From the NCBI RefSeq assembly GCF_003730195.1, contig NZ_QWGG01000009.1, forward strand, positions 62,001 to 126,000: 64,000 nucleotides of DNA. Reading direction: 5' to 3'. This DNA comes from Halosimplex salinum. GTDB taxonomy: Archaea; Halobacteriota; Halobacteria; Halobacteriales; Haloarculaceae. The position numbers and the translations under genes were made by a program. The notes beneath the pieces are model-generated. The model was not told where the DNA came from. It saw only the letters and a list, made by a program, of their open reading frames with translations, and ran no database searches. Positions 34,045-42,689 of the stretch are shown here, one piece after another. Position 1 is the stretch's first letter. Every line of letters begins with the position of its first letter.

Positions 34045-34587
34045 ATGCGCGAGACTCACCGAGATCTGACGCTCGTCGCGCTCGGGGTCGTCCTGCTCGC
34101 CGCCGCCGCGGTCGTCCCCGTCGACGCGGTCCGCTGGCACGACACGTCCGTCGAACAGCCGGACTTCGCCGAGGGCAACGCGACCGAACTGCGGAGCGAT
34201 GGGTACGAGATCGTCGCCTACGAGACCCTCTCCGAGCGGGGCCGGGAGCTGTACGTCGCCACGCTGGAGAACGGCGGCCAGTACCGCGTCTCACCGAACG
34301 AGGGCGCGGACGACTTCGACTACCGCACGAGAGCGGAACTGCTCGGCGACGCGAACGTCTCCGGGCTCGACGCCGGGCGAGCGATGCAGGTCGTCGTCGA
34401 GCGACCGAACGGCACCGCCGAACTCCCGCCGGCCGACGAGGAGTCGCCCGACGCCCGGTACGACGCCGTGCTGACGAAGACGGCGCCGCCGCCGCTCCTA
34501 TCCGTCGGACGGGCCCACCAGCTGGCGCTCGCGCTGGCGGGCCTGGGCTGTTTCGGCTACGGCGGATCGAGGTTCGTGACGCTGTGA
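34045..34587 (+). CDS. Small bitopic membrane protein of the exporter operon
   Basis: Five bases after the second permease, the 180-residue frame starts MRETHRDLTLVALGVVLLAA. It has an N-terminal membrane helix (LTLVALGVVLLAAAAVVPVD), an extracytoplasmic domain of about 110 residues (SDGYEIVAYETLSERGRELY, LENGGQYRVSPNEGADDFDY) and a C-terminal helix (AHQLALALAGLGCFGYGG). I recognise no family. Both ends in the membrane and a soluble outside domain suggest an accessory or assembly factor for the exporter, or a substrate of the co-encoded protease. It ends the operon before mutL. Confidence 0.7.
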   Translation: MRETHRDLTLVALGVVLLAAAAVVPVDAVRWHDTSVEQPDFAEGNATELRSDGYEIVAYETLSERGRELYVATLENGGQYRVSPNEGADDFDYRTRAELLGDANVSGLDAGRAMQVVVERPNGTAELPPADEESPDARYDAVLTKTAPPPLLSVGRAHQLALALAGLGCFGYGGSRFVTL

Positions 34588-34659
34588 GTGCCGATCGGAC
34601 GGTCGACGGTCGGCGGCGGCCGGAGTACTCAAGGGCGTCGGCCGACCAGAGGCGGGTAG

Positions 34660-36906
34660 ATGAGCGACGACGCCCCGACCGGAACGATCCAGCGCCTCGA
34701 CGACGCCACCGTCGAGCGCATCGCGGCGGGCGAGGTCGTCGAGCGCCCCGCCTCCGTCGTGAAGGAACTCGTCGAGAACAGCCTCGACGCCGACGCCGGC
34801 CGCGTGGAAGTGAGCGTCGAGCGCGGCGGGAAGGACGGCATCCGCGTCGCCGACGACGGGATCGGCATGACCGAGGACGAGGTCCGCCGCGCCGTCGAGG
34901 AACACACCACCTCCAAGATCAGCGACATCGACGACCTCGAATCCGGCGTCGCCACGCTGGGCTTCCGCGGCGAGGCGCTCCACGCTATCGGCGCCGTCTC
35001 CCGCCTCACCGTAACGACCCGGCCGCGCGCCGACCGCGACGACGTGGACGGCGGCCGCGGCACGAAACTCCGCGTCGAGGGCGGCGAGGTGACGAGCGTC
35101 GAACCCGCGGGCTGTCCCGAGGGGACCAGCATCGAGGTCGAGGACCTCTTCTACAACGTCCCCGCCCGCCGGAAGTACCTCAAACAGGACGGGACGGAGT
35201 TCGCCCACGTCAACACGGTCGTCACGAGCTACGCGCTCGCGAACGCCGACATCGCCGTCTCGCTGACCCACGACGGCCGCGAGACGTTCGCCACGACCGG
35301 TCAGGGCGACCGCCGCGCGGCGGTCATGTCCGTCTACGGCCGCGAGGTGGCCCAGTCGATGGTCGCTGTCGACGCCGAGGCCGACGACCTGCCCGACGGC
35401 CCGCTCGACGGCGTCTCGGGACTGGTCAGTCATCCCGAGACGACCCGGAGCACCCGCGAGTACCTCTCGACGTACGTCAACGGCCGGTACGTCACCGCCG
35501 GCGCCGTCCGCGACGCCGTCGTCGACGCCTACGGCCACCAGCTCGCTCCCGACCGCTACCCCTTCGCCGTCCTCTTCCTCGACATCGAGGCCGGCGACGT
35601 GGACGTGAACGTCCACCCCCGGAAACTCGAAGTCCGGTTCGCCGACGAGGAGGGCGTCCGCGACCAGATTCGGACCGCCGTCGAGTCAGCCCTGCTCGAC
35701 GAAGGCTTCCTCCGCAGCGGCGCCCCGCGCGGGAAATCGGCCCCCGAACAGGCCGAGATCAGCCCCCAACGGAACGGAACACCCGATCGAGACCCCGACC
35801 GGGACGACCGGTCGAACGAGACCGAGTCGGGCGACGGATCCGCGGTCGGACGGTCTGACGGGCTGGAAGCCGGCGCCTTCGAAGCAGACGGCGCGGCCGA
35901 TGCTGGCACCGCTGCCGACGCCGGCGCCGCGACCGACGACGGCACCACAGCCGACTCCAGTGACGCGCCCGATTCCAGCGACGCGCCCGATTCCACCGTC
36001 GAGAAGACGCGTGGACCGACGTTCTCGTCGGACCCCTCGGCCCCGTCGCCGCGGTCCTCCCCGTCGAAAGGTGTGCCTTCGAGGGACACGGCGTCGGACA
36101 CCGACGACGGACCGACCGACGTGGACGGGCCGGACGGCGAGAGCGGTGAGAGAGACGTCGGCGGGACGGCGACCTCCCCGGCGAGAGACGCCGACCCACG
36201 GGACGGCGCTCGCAAGTTCTCCGGCGGCCACGACCAGGCGCGACTGGGCAGCGGCGACGCCGACGCCGCCGCCGACGAACCGACGGCGTTCGACGCGCTG
36301 CCGTCGATGCGCGTCCTCGGCCAGTTACACGGCACGTACGTCCTCGCCGAGACCGACGACGGACTGGTCATGATCGACCAGCACGCCGCCGACGAGCGGA
36401 TCAACTACGAGCGGCTGCGAGACGCCTTCACCGGCGAGACCACCACGCAGGCGCTCGCACAGCCGGTCGAACTGTCGCTGACCGCCCGCGAGGCCGAACT
36501 GTTCGAGACCTACGGCGAAGCGCTCGCGACGCTCGGCTTCCGCGCCGAGCGGGTCGGCGACCGGACCGTGGAGGTTCGAACCGTCCCGTCGCTCGTCGCC
36601 GACGCGGCCGATCCCGACCTGCTCCGGGACGCGCTGGCGGCGTTCGTCGAGGGCGAGGGGAGCGCCGCCGAGACGGTCGAGGCCGCCGCCGACGAGTTGC
36701 TCGCGGATCTCGCCTGTTACCCCTCGATCACGGGGAACACGTCGCTCACCGAGGGATCGACGCGGGACCTGCTCGCCCGCCTCGACGACTGCGAGAACCC
36801 GTGGGCCTGCCCGCACGGTCGACCCGTCGTCGTCGAGTTCGACGCCGACGAGATCGAGGCTCGCTTCGAACGCGACTACCCCGGTCACGGCGGCCGACGG
36901 GACTGA
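34660..36906 (+). CDS. mutL: DNA mismatch repair protein MutL (endonuclease type)
   Basis: The 748-residue protein has the GHKL ATPase domain: IQRLDDATVERIAAGEVVER, LVENSLDADAGRVEV, DDGIGMTEDEV, TTSKISDIDDL and TLGFRGEAL. A transducer domain follows, with YVNGRYVTAGAVRDAV and NVHPRKLEVRF. About 180 residues of low-complexity acidic linker run from 360 to 545, with SSDAPDSSDAPDS repeats. The C-terminal dimerisation domain has the metal endonuclease motif DQHAADERINYE and CPHGRPVVVEF. It nicks DNA in mismatch repair together with MutS. No mutS is adjacent, although the two often pair in this group; mutS would have to lie outside the window. Confidence 0.95.
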   Translation: MSDDAPTGTIQRLDDATVERIAAGEVVERPASVVKELVENSLDADAGRVEVSVERGGKDGIRVADDGIGMTEDEVRRAVEEHTTSKISDIDDLESGVATLGFRGEALHAIGAVSRLTVTTRPRADRDDVDGGRGTKLRVEGGEVTSVEPAGCPEGTSIEVEDLFYNVPARRKYLKQDGTEFAHVNTVVTSYALANADIAVSLTHDGRETFATTGQGDRRAAVMSVYGREVAQSMVAVDAEADDLPDGPLDGVSGLVSHPETTRSTREYLSTYVNGRYVTAGAVRDAVVDAYGHQLAPDRYPFAVLFLDIEAGDVDVNVHPRKLEVRFADEEGVRDQIRTAVESALLDEGFLRSGAPRGKSAPEQAEISPQRNGTPDRDPDRDDRSNETESGDGSAVGRSDGLEAGAFEADGAADAGTAADAGAATDDGTTADSSDAPDSSDAPDSTVEKTRGPTFSSDPSAPSPRSSPSKGVPSRDTASDTDDGPTDVDGPDGESGERDVGGTATSPARDADPRDGARKFSGGHDQARLGSGDADAAADEPTAFDALPSMRVLGQLHGTYVLAETDDGLVMIDQHAADERINYERLRDAFTGETTTQALAQPVELSLTAREAELFETYGEALATLGFRAERVGDRTVEVRTVPSLVADAADPDLLRDALAAFVEGEGSAAETVEAAADELLADLACYPSITGNTSLTEGSTRDLLARLDDCENPWACPHGRPVVVEFDADEIEARFERDYPGHGGRRD

Positions 36907-37013
36907 GACGACCGGTTCCGGGTCCGGCTTCCCAGCGAGTCGCGCCGGAGGCGTGAGCCGGATTTCACTTCGTGCCCCAATGAACTAAACCGGATGCTAC
37001 CGATGGACGGGGT

Positions 37014-37955
37014 ATGACAGAGCTGGTTACGTTCGGCGAGACCTCCTTGCGGCTGTCGCCGGCCGGCGACGAGCGCCTGGAGTCGGCGACGGACGTGGAG
37101 CTGCGGGTATCGGGCACCGAGAGCAACGTCGCGGTGGCGGCGAGCGCGATGGGCGCGGACGCGACGTGGCTGTCGAAGCTGCCCGACACGCCGCTCGGCC
37201 GACGCGTCGAGCGCTCGCTCCGCGAGCACGGCGTCGAGACGGAAGTGGCGTGGGCCGACGACGGCCGACAGGGGCTCCAGTTCGCCGAACGGGGGCGCAC
37301 ACCGCGGGACGGGCGACTCCTCCAGGACCGCCATCACGCCGCGGCGGCGTCGGTGACGCCCGGCGAGCTCCCGATGGACCGGATCCAGCGGGCCGACGCC
37401 ACGTTCGTCGCCGGGAGCACGCTCTCGCTGTCGGGCGACATCGTCGAGACGGCCGAGGCGGTCCTGCGCGCCGCGGGGAGCGGGCTGGTCGCGATGGACC
37501 TCGACTTCCAGCCCGGCCTCTGGTCGGTCGAGGAAGCGCGCGAGACGCTCGACGGCGTCTTCGACGCGGTGGACGTGCTGATCGCGAACGAGGAGCAGGC
37601 CCGGACCGTCTTCGACCGGACGGGGAAACCGCGCGAACTCGCCCACGCCATCGCGTCGGCCCGGGAGTTCGACACCGTCGTCATCACGCGGAGCGAACAC
37701 GGCGTGCTGGCCTACCAGGACAGCGTCATCCACGAACAGGACGGGATCGAGGGGGAGGTCGTCGACCCCGCGGGCCAACACGAGGCGTTCACCGGTGCCT
37801 TCCTCGAACGGGTGCTGTCGGGCGCCGACGCGGGCGAAGCGCTGGCCTGTGGCGTCGCGAGCGCGACCCTGGCGCGGACGCTCCCCGGCGCGATGACCAC
37901 GGCGACGCGCGAGGAAGTCGATTCGCTGGTCGAGGAGCTCCAGAGCGGACGCTGA
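37014..37955 (+). CDS. PfkB-family sugar kinase with a modified GAGD motif
   Basis: The 313-residue protein begins MTELVTFGETSLRLSPAGDE and contains SGTESNVAVAASAMGADATW, LVAMDLDFQPGLWS and VDVLIANEEQARTVF, matching ribokinase/2-keto-3-deoxygluconate kinases. The catalytic motif normally reading GAGDAF is GQHEAF here (VVDPAGQHEAFTGAFLERVL), so the catalytic base would be Glu instead of Asp. This could be a lineage-specific kinase variant or a loss of kinase activity. Known haloarchaeal relatives phosphorylate 2-keto-3-deoxygluconate or fructose. It is monocistronic between mutL and a surface protein. Confidence 0.82.
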   Translation: MTELVTFGETSLRLSPAGDERLESATDVELRVSGTESNVAVAASAMGADATWLSKLPDTPLGRRVERSLREHGVETEVAWADDGRQGLQFAERGRTPRDGRLLQDRHHAAAASVTPGELPMDRIQRADATFVAGSTLSLSGDIVETAEAVLRAAGSGLVAMDLDFQPGLWSVEEARETLDGVFDAVDVLIANEEQARTVFDRTGKPRELAHAIASAREFDTVVITRSEHGVLAYQDSVIHEQDGIEGEVVDPAGQHEAFTGAFLERVLSGADAGEALACGVASATLARTLPGAMTTATREEVDSLVEELQSGR

Positions 37956-38073
37956 CGGCGACCGATCGGTCGAACCGCGCCAGAGGCTCGCTCGCCCGTC
38001 TTGACAGCGATATGATGGGCTGTGCGCTCAAAAAGTCGACAGAGATATGTGGGAACCGCGAGATAAGACGCCC

Positions 38074-39312
38074 ATGACACGGGCACACACGGGGTTCGTA
38101 ACGGTGCTGTTCTCGCTGTTCGTCGTCACCGCGTCGTTCGTCGGGGGGATCGGTGCGGCGACGGCGGCGACGACAGAGTCAGTCACGTTGACCGTCACCG
38201 TCGTCGACCAGGGGGGCAATCCGCTGAGCGACGCGGCGCTCTCGGCCACGTGGGACGACGGCGGGCCGGTCAACCGGACGACCGCCGGCAACGGGAAGGC
38301 GTTCCTCGACGTCGAGGAGGGGGCGGACGTGACGATCAGGGTCGACCACCCGAACTACGTCCGCAACCAGCCGTACGTCGTCGAGGACGCGAGCGAACAG
38401 GACGTGACGATCCGGGTCGCACGTGAGGGACAGGCGACCGTCTCCGTCGTCGACGAGAGCGGCCCGGTCGACAACGCCATCGTCCGCATGTTCCACGACG
38501 GCCAGCCGGTCGTCAACGCCCGGACGGCGTCCGACGGCACGTTCACCACCGGCGAGGTCGAACGGGGCAACTACACGCTCATCACGTTCAAGGAAGGGTA
38601 TCTCCGCAACCGGACCACGCTCGCCGTCGACGGCGAGGTAAACCAGCAGATGGGCATCGAACGCGACTCCGTGCTGGTGACCTTCTCGGTCACCGACGAC
38701 CACTTCGACCCGCCGCAGTCGGTGACGAACGCGAACGTCACCGTCCCGGACATCGCCGACGTGACGACGCAGGGGAGCGGGAGCGTCACCGTCAGCGTCC
38801 CCGTCAACGACGTGTACGACGTGACGATCACCAAGCCCGGGTACGAATCGGTCACTCGGGAACTGCGCGTCCGCGAATCGGCGACGACGCTCAACGCGAC
38901 GATCCAGCGGACGCCCGCGATCGAGGTCGAAGCAGGGAGCGACCGCGTCGTCGTCGGCGAACCCGTTCGCGTGACCGTCTCCGACGAGTACGGCAACCCG
39001 GTCCCCGGCGCGTCGGTCAGCGCCGACGGGAGTTCGGTCGGCGAGACCGACGATCAGGGCGTTCTCAGCGTCCCCGTCGAGCGAGACGGGAACGTCACTA
39101 TCTCGGCCGAAGCCGACGGTCGCGAGGACAGCGTAACGGTCGAAGGCGTCGGGGCCGGCGGCGACGACACGCCGACCGCGACGGCGACCGCGACCGTCAC
39201 CGCGACGGACAACCAGACCGAGACGAGCGGCGGCGTCGGACCCGGGTTCGGGGCCGCCGGGGCGCTGGTCGCGCTCCTCCTCGGCGCGATCGCGGCCCGC
39301 CGGCGAGCCTGA
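38074..39312 (+). CDS. Secreted surface protein with carboxypeptidase-regulatory-like repeats and PGF-CTERM anchor
   Basis: The 412-residue protein has a Sec signal (MTRAHTGFVTVLFSLFVVTA ending ATAA). Repeated beta-sandwich modules of the carboxypeptidase regulatory/Big type follow (VTVVDQGGNPLSDAALSATW, VSVVDESGPVDNAIVRMFHD, VTVSDEYGNPVPGASVSADG), then a Thr/Ala-rich linker. The C-terminus is GVGPGFGAAGALVALLLGAI plus AARRRA, a PGF-CTERM signal. Such signals are processed by archaeosortase A, which attaches the protein to lipid. It therefore sits on the cell surface, perhaps within or under the S-layer. Its binding partner is unknown. Confidence 0.88.
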   Translation: MTRAHTGFVTVLFSLFVVTASFVGGIGAATAATTESVTLTVTVVDQGGNPLSDAALSATWDDGGPVNRTTAGNGKAFLDVEEGADVTIRVDHPNYVRNQPYVVEDASEQDVTIRVAREGQATVSVVDESGPVDNAIVRMFHDGQPVVNARTASDGTFTTGEVERGNYTLITFKEGYLRNRTTLAVDGEVNQQMGIERDSVLVTFSVTDDHFDPPQSVTNANVTVPDIADVTTQGSGSVTVSVPVNDVYDVTITKPGYESVTRELRVRESATTLNATIQRTPAIEVEAGSDRVVVGEPVRVTVSDEYGNPVPGASVSADGSSVGETDDQGVLSVPVERDGNVTISAEADGREDSVTVEGVGAGGDDTPTATATATVTATDNQTETSGGVGPGFGAAGALVALLLGAIAARRRA

Positions 39313-39442
39313 GGAGTCCCCTCACTCTCTCCGCGGCGAGTTCGAGCCGATCGACTCCCGTCTCGACCAACTCGCGCCCTGTATCGGCCGACTCGCCCAC
39401 GCCGGCGACAGTCCTATGGCCGCGAGCGCGCTAGACTCTGGC

Positions 39443-39850
39443 ATGACTATCGACGGTGAGACACCCGGTGACGACCTGACAGATACGGAGGTCGCGGCGC
39501 TTCACGAGGTCGAACTCGGGGTCGAGTGGCTCCGACGAGCGCACGGTAAACTCGTCGAGTTCCATCACAACACCGGCCACGCGATGGAACACCTGGCGAC
39601 GGCCGAGGCGCTGCTCCGCGAGACCGGGCACGACGACCTCGCCGACGAGATCCGCGACCGGCACCTCCCCCGGGGCGTCGTCGACGAGGACCGCTGGTCC
39701 TACGACGTGCTGGAGTCCTTCGAGCGGGACTTCATGACACAGGTGTCGGCGCTCGAACAGCAGACGCGGCGCGACCTCTCCGGCGGCCACCGACACGTCG
39801 CCGAGCGCCGACAGGAGCGAGAGTGGAAGCGCCAGGCCGACGGGGAGTGA
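39443..39850 (+). CDS. Conserved haloarchaeal-type helical protein of unknown function
   Basis: The start MTIDGETPGDDLTDTEVAAL gives 135 residues; an ATG at 39416 would add nine residues. The protein is predicted largely helical: EVAALHEVELGVEWLRRAHG, KLVEFHHNTGHAMEHLATAE, LLRETGHDDLADEIRDRHLP, then DVLESFERDFMTQVSALEQQ. It has no signal or membrane segment. Several His residues (EFHHNTGHAMEH) could bind a metal, but no motif is certain. I do not recognise the family. It is convergent with the LURP-one gene. Confidence 0.75.
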   Translation: MTIDGETPGDDLTDTEVAALHEVELGVEWLRRAHGKLVEFHHNTGHAMEHLATAEALLRETGHDDLADEIRDRHLPRGVVDEDRWSYDVLESFERDFMTQVSALEQQTRRDLSGGHRHVAERRQEREWKRQADGE

Positions 39851-39884
39851 CGGCCGGCGGCGCGCCGCCAGGCGCCTGTCGCCC

Positions 39885-40460
39885 CTAGTTCCCCTGGATC
39901 GCGTCGATGACCATCGCGGCGGCGACGATCGGCTCTTTCGGGACGGTGCTGGCGTCGTCGATGGTGATCTCGTAGCGGTCCCGCAGCGAGAACTGCCCGT
40001 CGATGCTCCCGACGTGGTTCCCGTCGAGGTCGGTGATCTCGTACTTGTGCGGGATCCACCCGCCGAACGGGATCACGTTCCGTGCCAGCGTGACAAGCGC
40101 GCCACGGGAGTTGATCTCGGCGAGTTTCGACTCGTCGCGCGCGTCGCGGATCTTCCAGGTGTCCTGGAAGATCGAGTAGTCGTTGTCGAGGACGACGAGG
40201 TCCTCGCCGGTCTGTGCGTCCGAGAGGACGTAGTTCCCGGCCACGTCGATGATCCCCCCGGCTTTCACCGTGAACACGTCCTCGCCGTTCCCGTCGACGA
40301 AGGGGAACTCCTCTTTCATCTTCAGCATCTTCTGTTTCCCCCGAAGGACGACGTTGCCCGCCGCGTCCATCGCCTTGTACTTGTTCCGGATCAGCGACTG
40401 TTCGACCGTGTAGCTGTCGTCGCCCAGTTCGATCCCCGCGATGTCGTAGCTCCCAGCCAT
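39885..40460 (-). CDS. LURP-one-related (tubby-like C-terminal fold) protein
   Basis: The 191-residue protein reads YDIAGIELGDDSYTVEQSLI, RNKYKAMDAAGNVVLRGKQK, MLKMKEEFPFVDGNGEDVFT, ending with KYEITDLDGNHVGSIDG and FSLRDRYEITIDD. This is the LOR/LURP1-related beta-barrel pattern, related to the tubby and scramblase fold. Function in archaea is not established; the fold often binds membranes or lipids. Upstream, read leftward, gtttaaatatcggg is a clear TATA box about 25 bp before the ATG. The gene appears monocistronic. Confidence 0.85.
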   Translation of the reverse strand: MAGSYDIAGIELGDDSYTVEQSLIRNKYKAMDAAGNVVLRGKQKMLKMKEEFPFVDGNGEDVFTVKAGGIIDVAGNYVLSDAQTGEDLVVLDNDYSIFQDTWKIRDARDESKLAEINSRGALVTLARNVIPFGGWIPHKYEITDLDGNHVGSIDGQFSLRDRYEITIDDASTVPKEPIVAAAMVIDAIQGN

Positions 40461-40479
40461 CTTGCATGGGTGTCGCCGG

Positions 40480-40498
40480 CCCGATATTTAAACTTCCG
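40480..40498 (-). promoter_or_regulatory. TATA box of the LURP-one gene
   Basis: The sequence gatatttaaacttcc on the plus strand (leftward gtttaaatatc) is centred about 27 bp before the ATG at 40460, at classical archaeal spacing for a leaderless transcript. Confidence 0.65.
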
Positions 40499-40623
40499 TA
40501 CCAGTCGGCCTCGTCGGCGCGACGCTCGGTCTCCTCCTGCGCTCGACGGCCGCCGACGGAGCGGGCGGTTCGGTCGGCGAGGCGTAGTCGGCCGGCGACC
40601 GGCGACACTTCGACGCCGGGCCG

Positions 40624-41457
40624 TCAGAAGAAGAACAGCCGGTCCCGGCGGTCGTCGGTCAGCGGCGCGCCGTACTCCGATATCTCGACGGCCTCGGCGT
40701 GCTCAACCGCCGCGGCTCGGGACTCGCCGTAGCGGTCGGCGAGTTCGCCGCGGAAGCGGTCGGCCACGTTCACCTCGGTGTTCGCGGACAGGTGGTCGAT
40801 CCCTTCGTCCGCCAGCCACGCCCGGCGCTCGGCGTCGCCCTCGGGCACCTCGTCGAGCACACCGAAGGTGTAGGGAAGCCACTCGTACATCTGGGACTCG
40901 TGACAGTCGAGCGCGTCGAGTTTGCGGTCGGCCGCGTCGGACACGTCGAGGGCCACGTCGGGTTCGAACGGTGCGGGCTTGCGGAAGTGGTCGGCCACGT
41001 AGCCGAAGACGGGGTTCTCGTCCATCGGTGGGGTGTCGGGGCAGACGTTCGGGACGATCAGCATGTAGGCGGTGTCGCGGAGCAGTTCTGCGCAGTAGCG
41101 GTGGTCCGGGTGGTAGTCGTCGGGGCGAGGACCCAGCACGAGGTCGGGGTCGACCTCGCGGACGAAGCGGATCAGGCGTCGCCGGTGGGTCAGCGTCGGT
41201 TCGAGTTCCCCGTCGGGGATATCGAACACCGCGTAGTCGACCCCGAGGGTCTCGGCGACGGCCTCGGTCTCGCGCTTCCGGCGCGCGGCGACGGTCTCGC
41301 GGTCCTGTTCGTGGTGGCCCGCGCTCCCGTCGGTCACGGACAGGAAGGTCACGTCGCGGCCGTCCTCGACGTATTTCGCCGCGATGCCGCCGGCCTTGAT
41401 GGAGCAGTCGTCGGGGTGGGCGCCGACGACCAGGAGACTCGGATCGGTCACGCTCAC
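40624..41457 (-). CDS. PIG-L family (LmbE-like) deacetylase
   Basis: The likely start is a GTG at 41457 or 41451; a long upstream in-frame extension is arginine-rich and non-homologous. The 277-residue protein begins SVTDPSLLVVGAHPDDCSIK, with the zinc-binding AHPDD motif. It continues TFLSVTDGSAGHHEQDRETV, ARRKRETEAVAETLG and LGPRPDDYHPDHRYCAELL, with the second zinc His in HPDH. PIG-L enzymes de-N-acetylate GlcNAc-containing substrates or small thiols. It is divergent from a TIM-barrel gene, only about 150 bp away, and the two may share a promoter region and a pathway involving an amino-sugar conjugate. Confidence 0.88.
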   Translation of the reverse strand: MSVTDPSLLVVGAHPDDCSIKAGGIAAKYVEDGRDVTFLSVTDGSAGHHEQDRETVAARRKRETEAVAETLGVDYAVFDIPDGELEPTLTHRRRLIRFVREVDPDLVLGPRPDDYHPDHRYCAELLRDTAYMLIVPNVCPDTPPMDENPVFGYVADHFRKPAPFEPDVALDVSDAADRKLDALDCHESQMYEWLPYTFGVLDEVPEGDAERRAWLADEGIDHLSANTEVNVADRFRGELADRYGESRAAAVEHAEAVEISEYGAPLTDDRRDRLFFF

Positions 41458-41605
41458 CGATCGAACCCGAACCACCGAAACCGTTGTGTCCGCCGCCCGG
41501 GTGCGGCCCGAGTGAGAGAGAACTACCGGGGAGACGGTGCTTTTTGCCGGCTGGATCCGTACGAGGCGTCGCCGGCGGCGTCCGACCGGGCGCGTCGGGA
41601 TATCC

Positions 41606-42619
41606 ATGGAATACGGAACGAGCTACTTCGGCGTACGGAACCGCGACCACGCGGCGCGAGACCTCGACCGCTTCGCCGACGAGGGACTGAACGCGGTCCT
41701 GCACACGTTCAGCGAACGCGACCGCATGTACTACGAGGAGACGATGGCGGATCTCGTCGCCGACAGCGCCGAGCGGGGCTTCCGGACGTACGTGAACCCC
41801 TGGAGCGTCGGCCGCGTCTTCGGCGGCGAGGCGCTCTCCGAGTTCGTCGGTCGGAACCCCGGGGCCTGCCAGGTCACGAACGACGGTGAGCGCATCGCAG
41901 CGGCGTGTTTCAACGCCCCGGAGTTCCGTGAGTACATGCGCGAGTGGACGGAGGCAGCGGCCGGCCTCGGCGCAGACGTGCTCTTCTGGGACGAACCCCA
42001 CTGGTTCATCCCCGAGTGGTTCGACCAGTCGTTCCCGGACGACGCGTGGGGCTGTCGCTGCGAGCACTGCCGAGCGGCGTTCGAGGCCGAGTACGACAGG
42101 GAGATGCCTCGCGAGGAGACCGCCGACGTGCGGGCGTTCAAGGCCGACTCGCTGCTCGAGTTCCTCCGGGAGATGATGGCGCTCGCCGCCGAGACGGGGG
42201 CCGAGAACGCCGTCTGTCTCCTGCCCAGCGAGGACGCCGAGCACGGCCTGACCGACTGGGAGACGCTGGCCGTCTGTGAGGACCTCGACGTGATCGCGAC
42301 CGACCCCTACTGGGACGTCTTCGAAGGGGCCGACTCGCCCGAGTCGTTCGTCGGCTATTTCTCCGAGAAGGTCGTCGACCTCGCCGACCGCCAGGACCTG
42401 CGGAGCCAGATCTGGATCCAGGGGTTCCGCCTCGGGCCGGGCAAAGCGGACGAGGTTCGGACGGCGACGCGGACGGCCGTCGAGCACGGCGTCGACAGCG
42501 TCTTCATGTGGGGGTACGACGGCTGTGCGTCGATCTCCAGCATCGCCTGTGCGGAGCCCGACCGGGTCTGGCGAGCGTACCTCGACGAGGTTCAGGCCGC
42601 CCGGACGCGCGACGACTGA
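41606..42619 (+). CDS. TIM-barrel protein, putative glycoside-hydrolase-like
   Basis: The 337-residue protein starts MEYGTSYFGVRNRDHAARDL. It shows alternating strand and helix blocks (GLNAVLHTFSERDRMYYEET, GFRTYVNPWSVGRVFGGEAL, LGADVLFWDEPHWFIPEWF). A Cys cluster WGCRCEHCRAAFEAEY follows the FWDEPHW acid, reminiscent of metal-binding Cys in GH42-like barrels. DVIATDPYWDVF and SQIWIQGFRLGPGKADEV form later strands. Glu in WDEP and Asp in TDPYW are candidate catalytic acids. No signal peptide is seen. I recognise no named family with certainty; a cytoplasmic glycosidase or sugar-binding barrel is my best guess. Confidence 0.7.
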   Translation: MEYGTSYFGVRNRDHAARDLDRFADEGLNAVLHTFSERDRMYYEETMADLVADSAERGFRTYVNPWSVGRVFGGEALSEFVGRNPGACQVTNDGERIAAACFNAPEFREYMREWTEAAAGLGADVLFWDEPHWFIPEWFDQSFPDDAWGCRCEHCRAAFEAEYDREMPREETADVRAFKADSLLEFLREMMALAAETGAENAVCLLPSEDAEHGLTDWETLAVCEDLDVIATDPYWDVFEGADSPESFVGYFSEKVVDLADRQDLRSQIWIQGFRLGPGKADEVRTATRTAVEHGVDSVFMWGYDGCASISSIACAEPDRVWRAYLDEVQAARTRDD

Positions 42620-42689
42620 CCGACCGACGAACCCGGCGGCGGTTCCGCGACACCGCCACTTTATCTCTCGAACCGTCCAACCGTGGGTG

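Noticed and set aside
34045-34587. The small exporter-operon protein as NosL or another copper chaperone
   Set aside because: No Cys/Met-rich metal motif and no lipobox; only the two-helix topology is supported.
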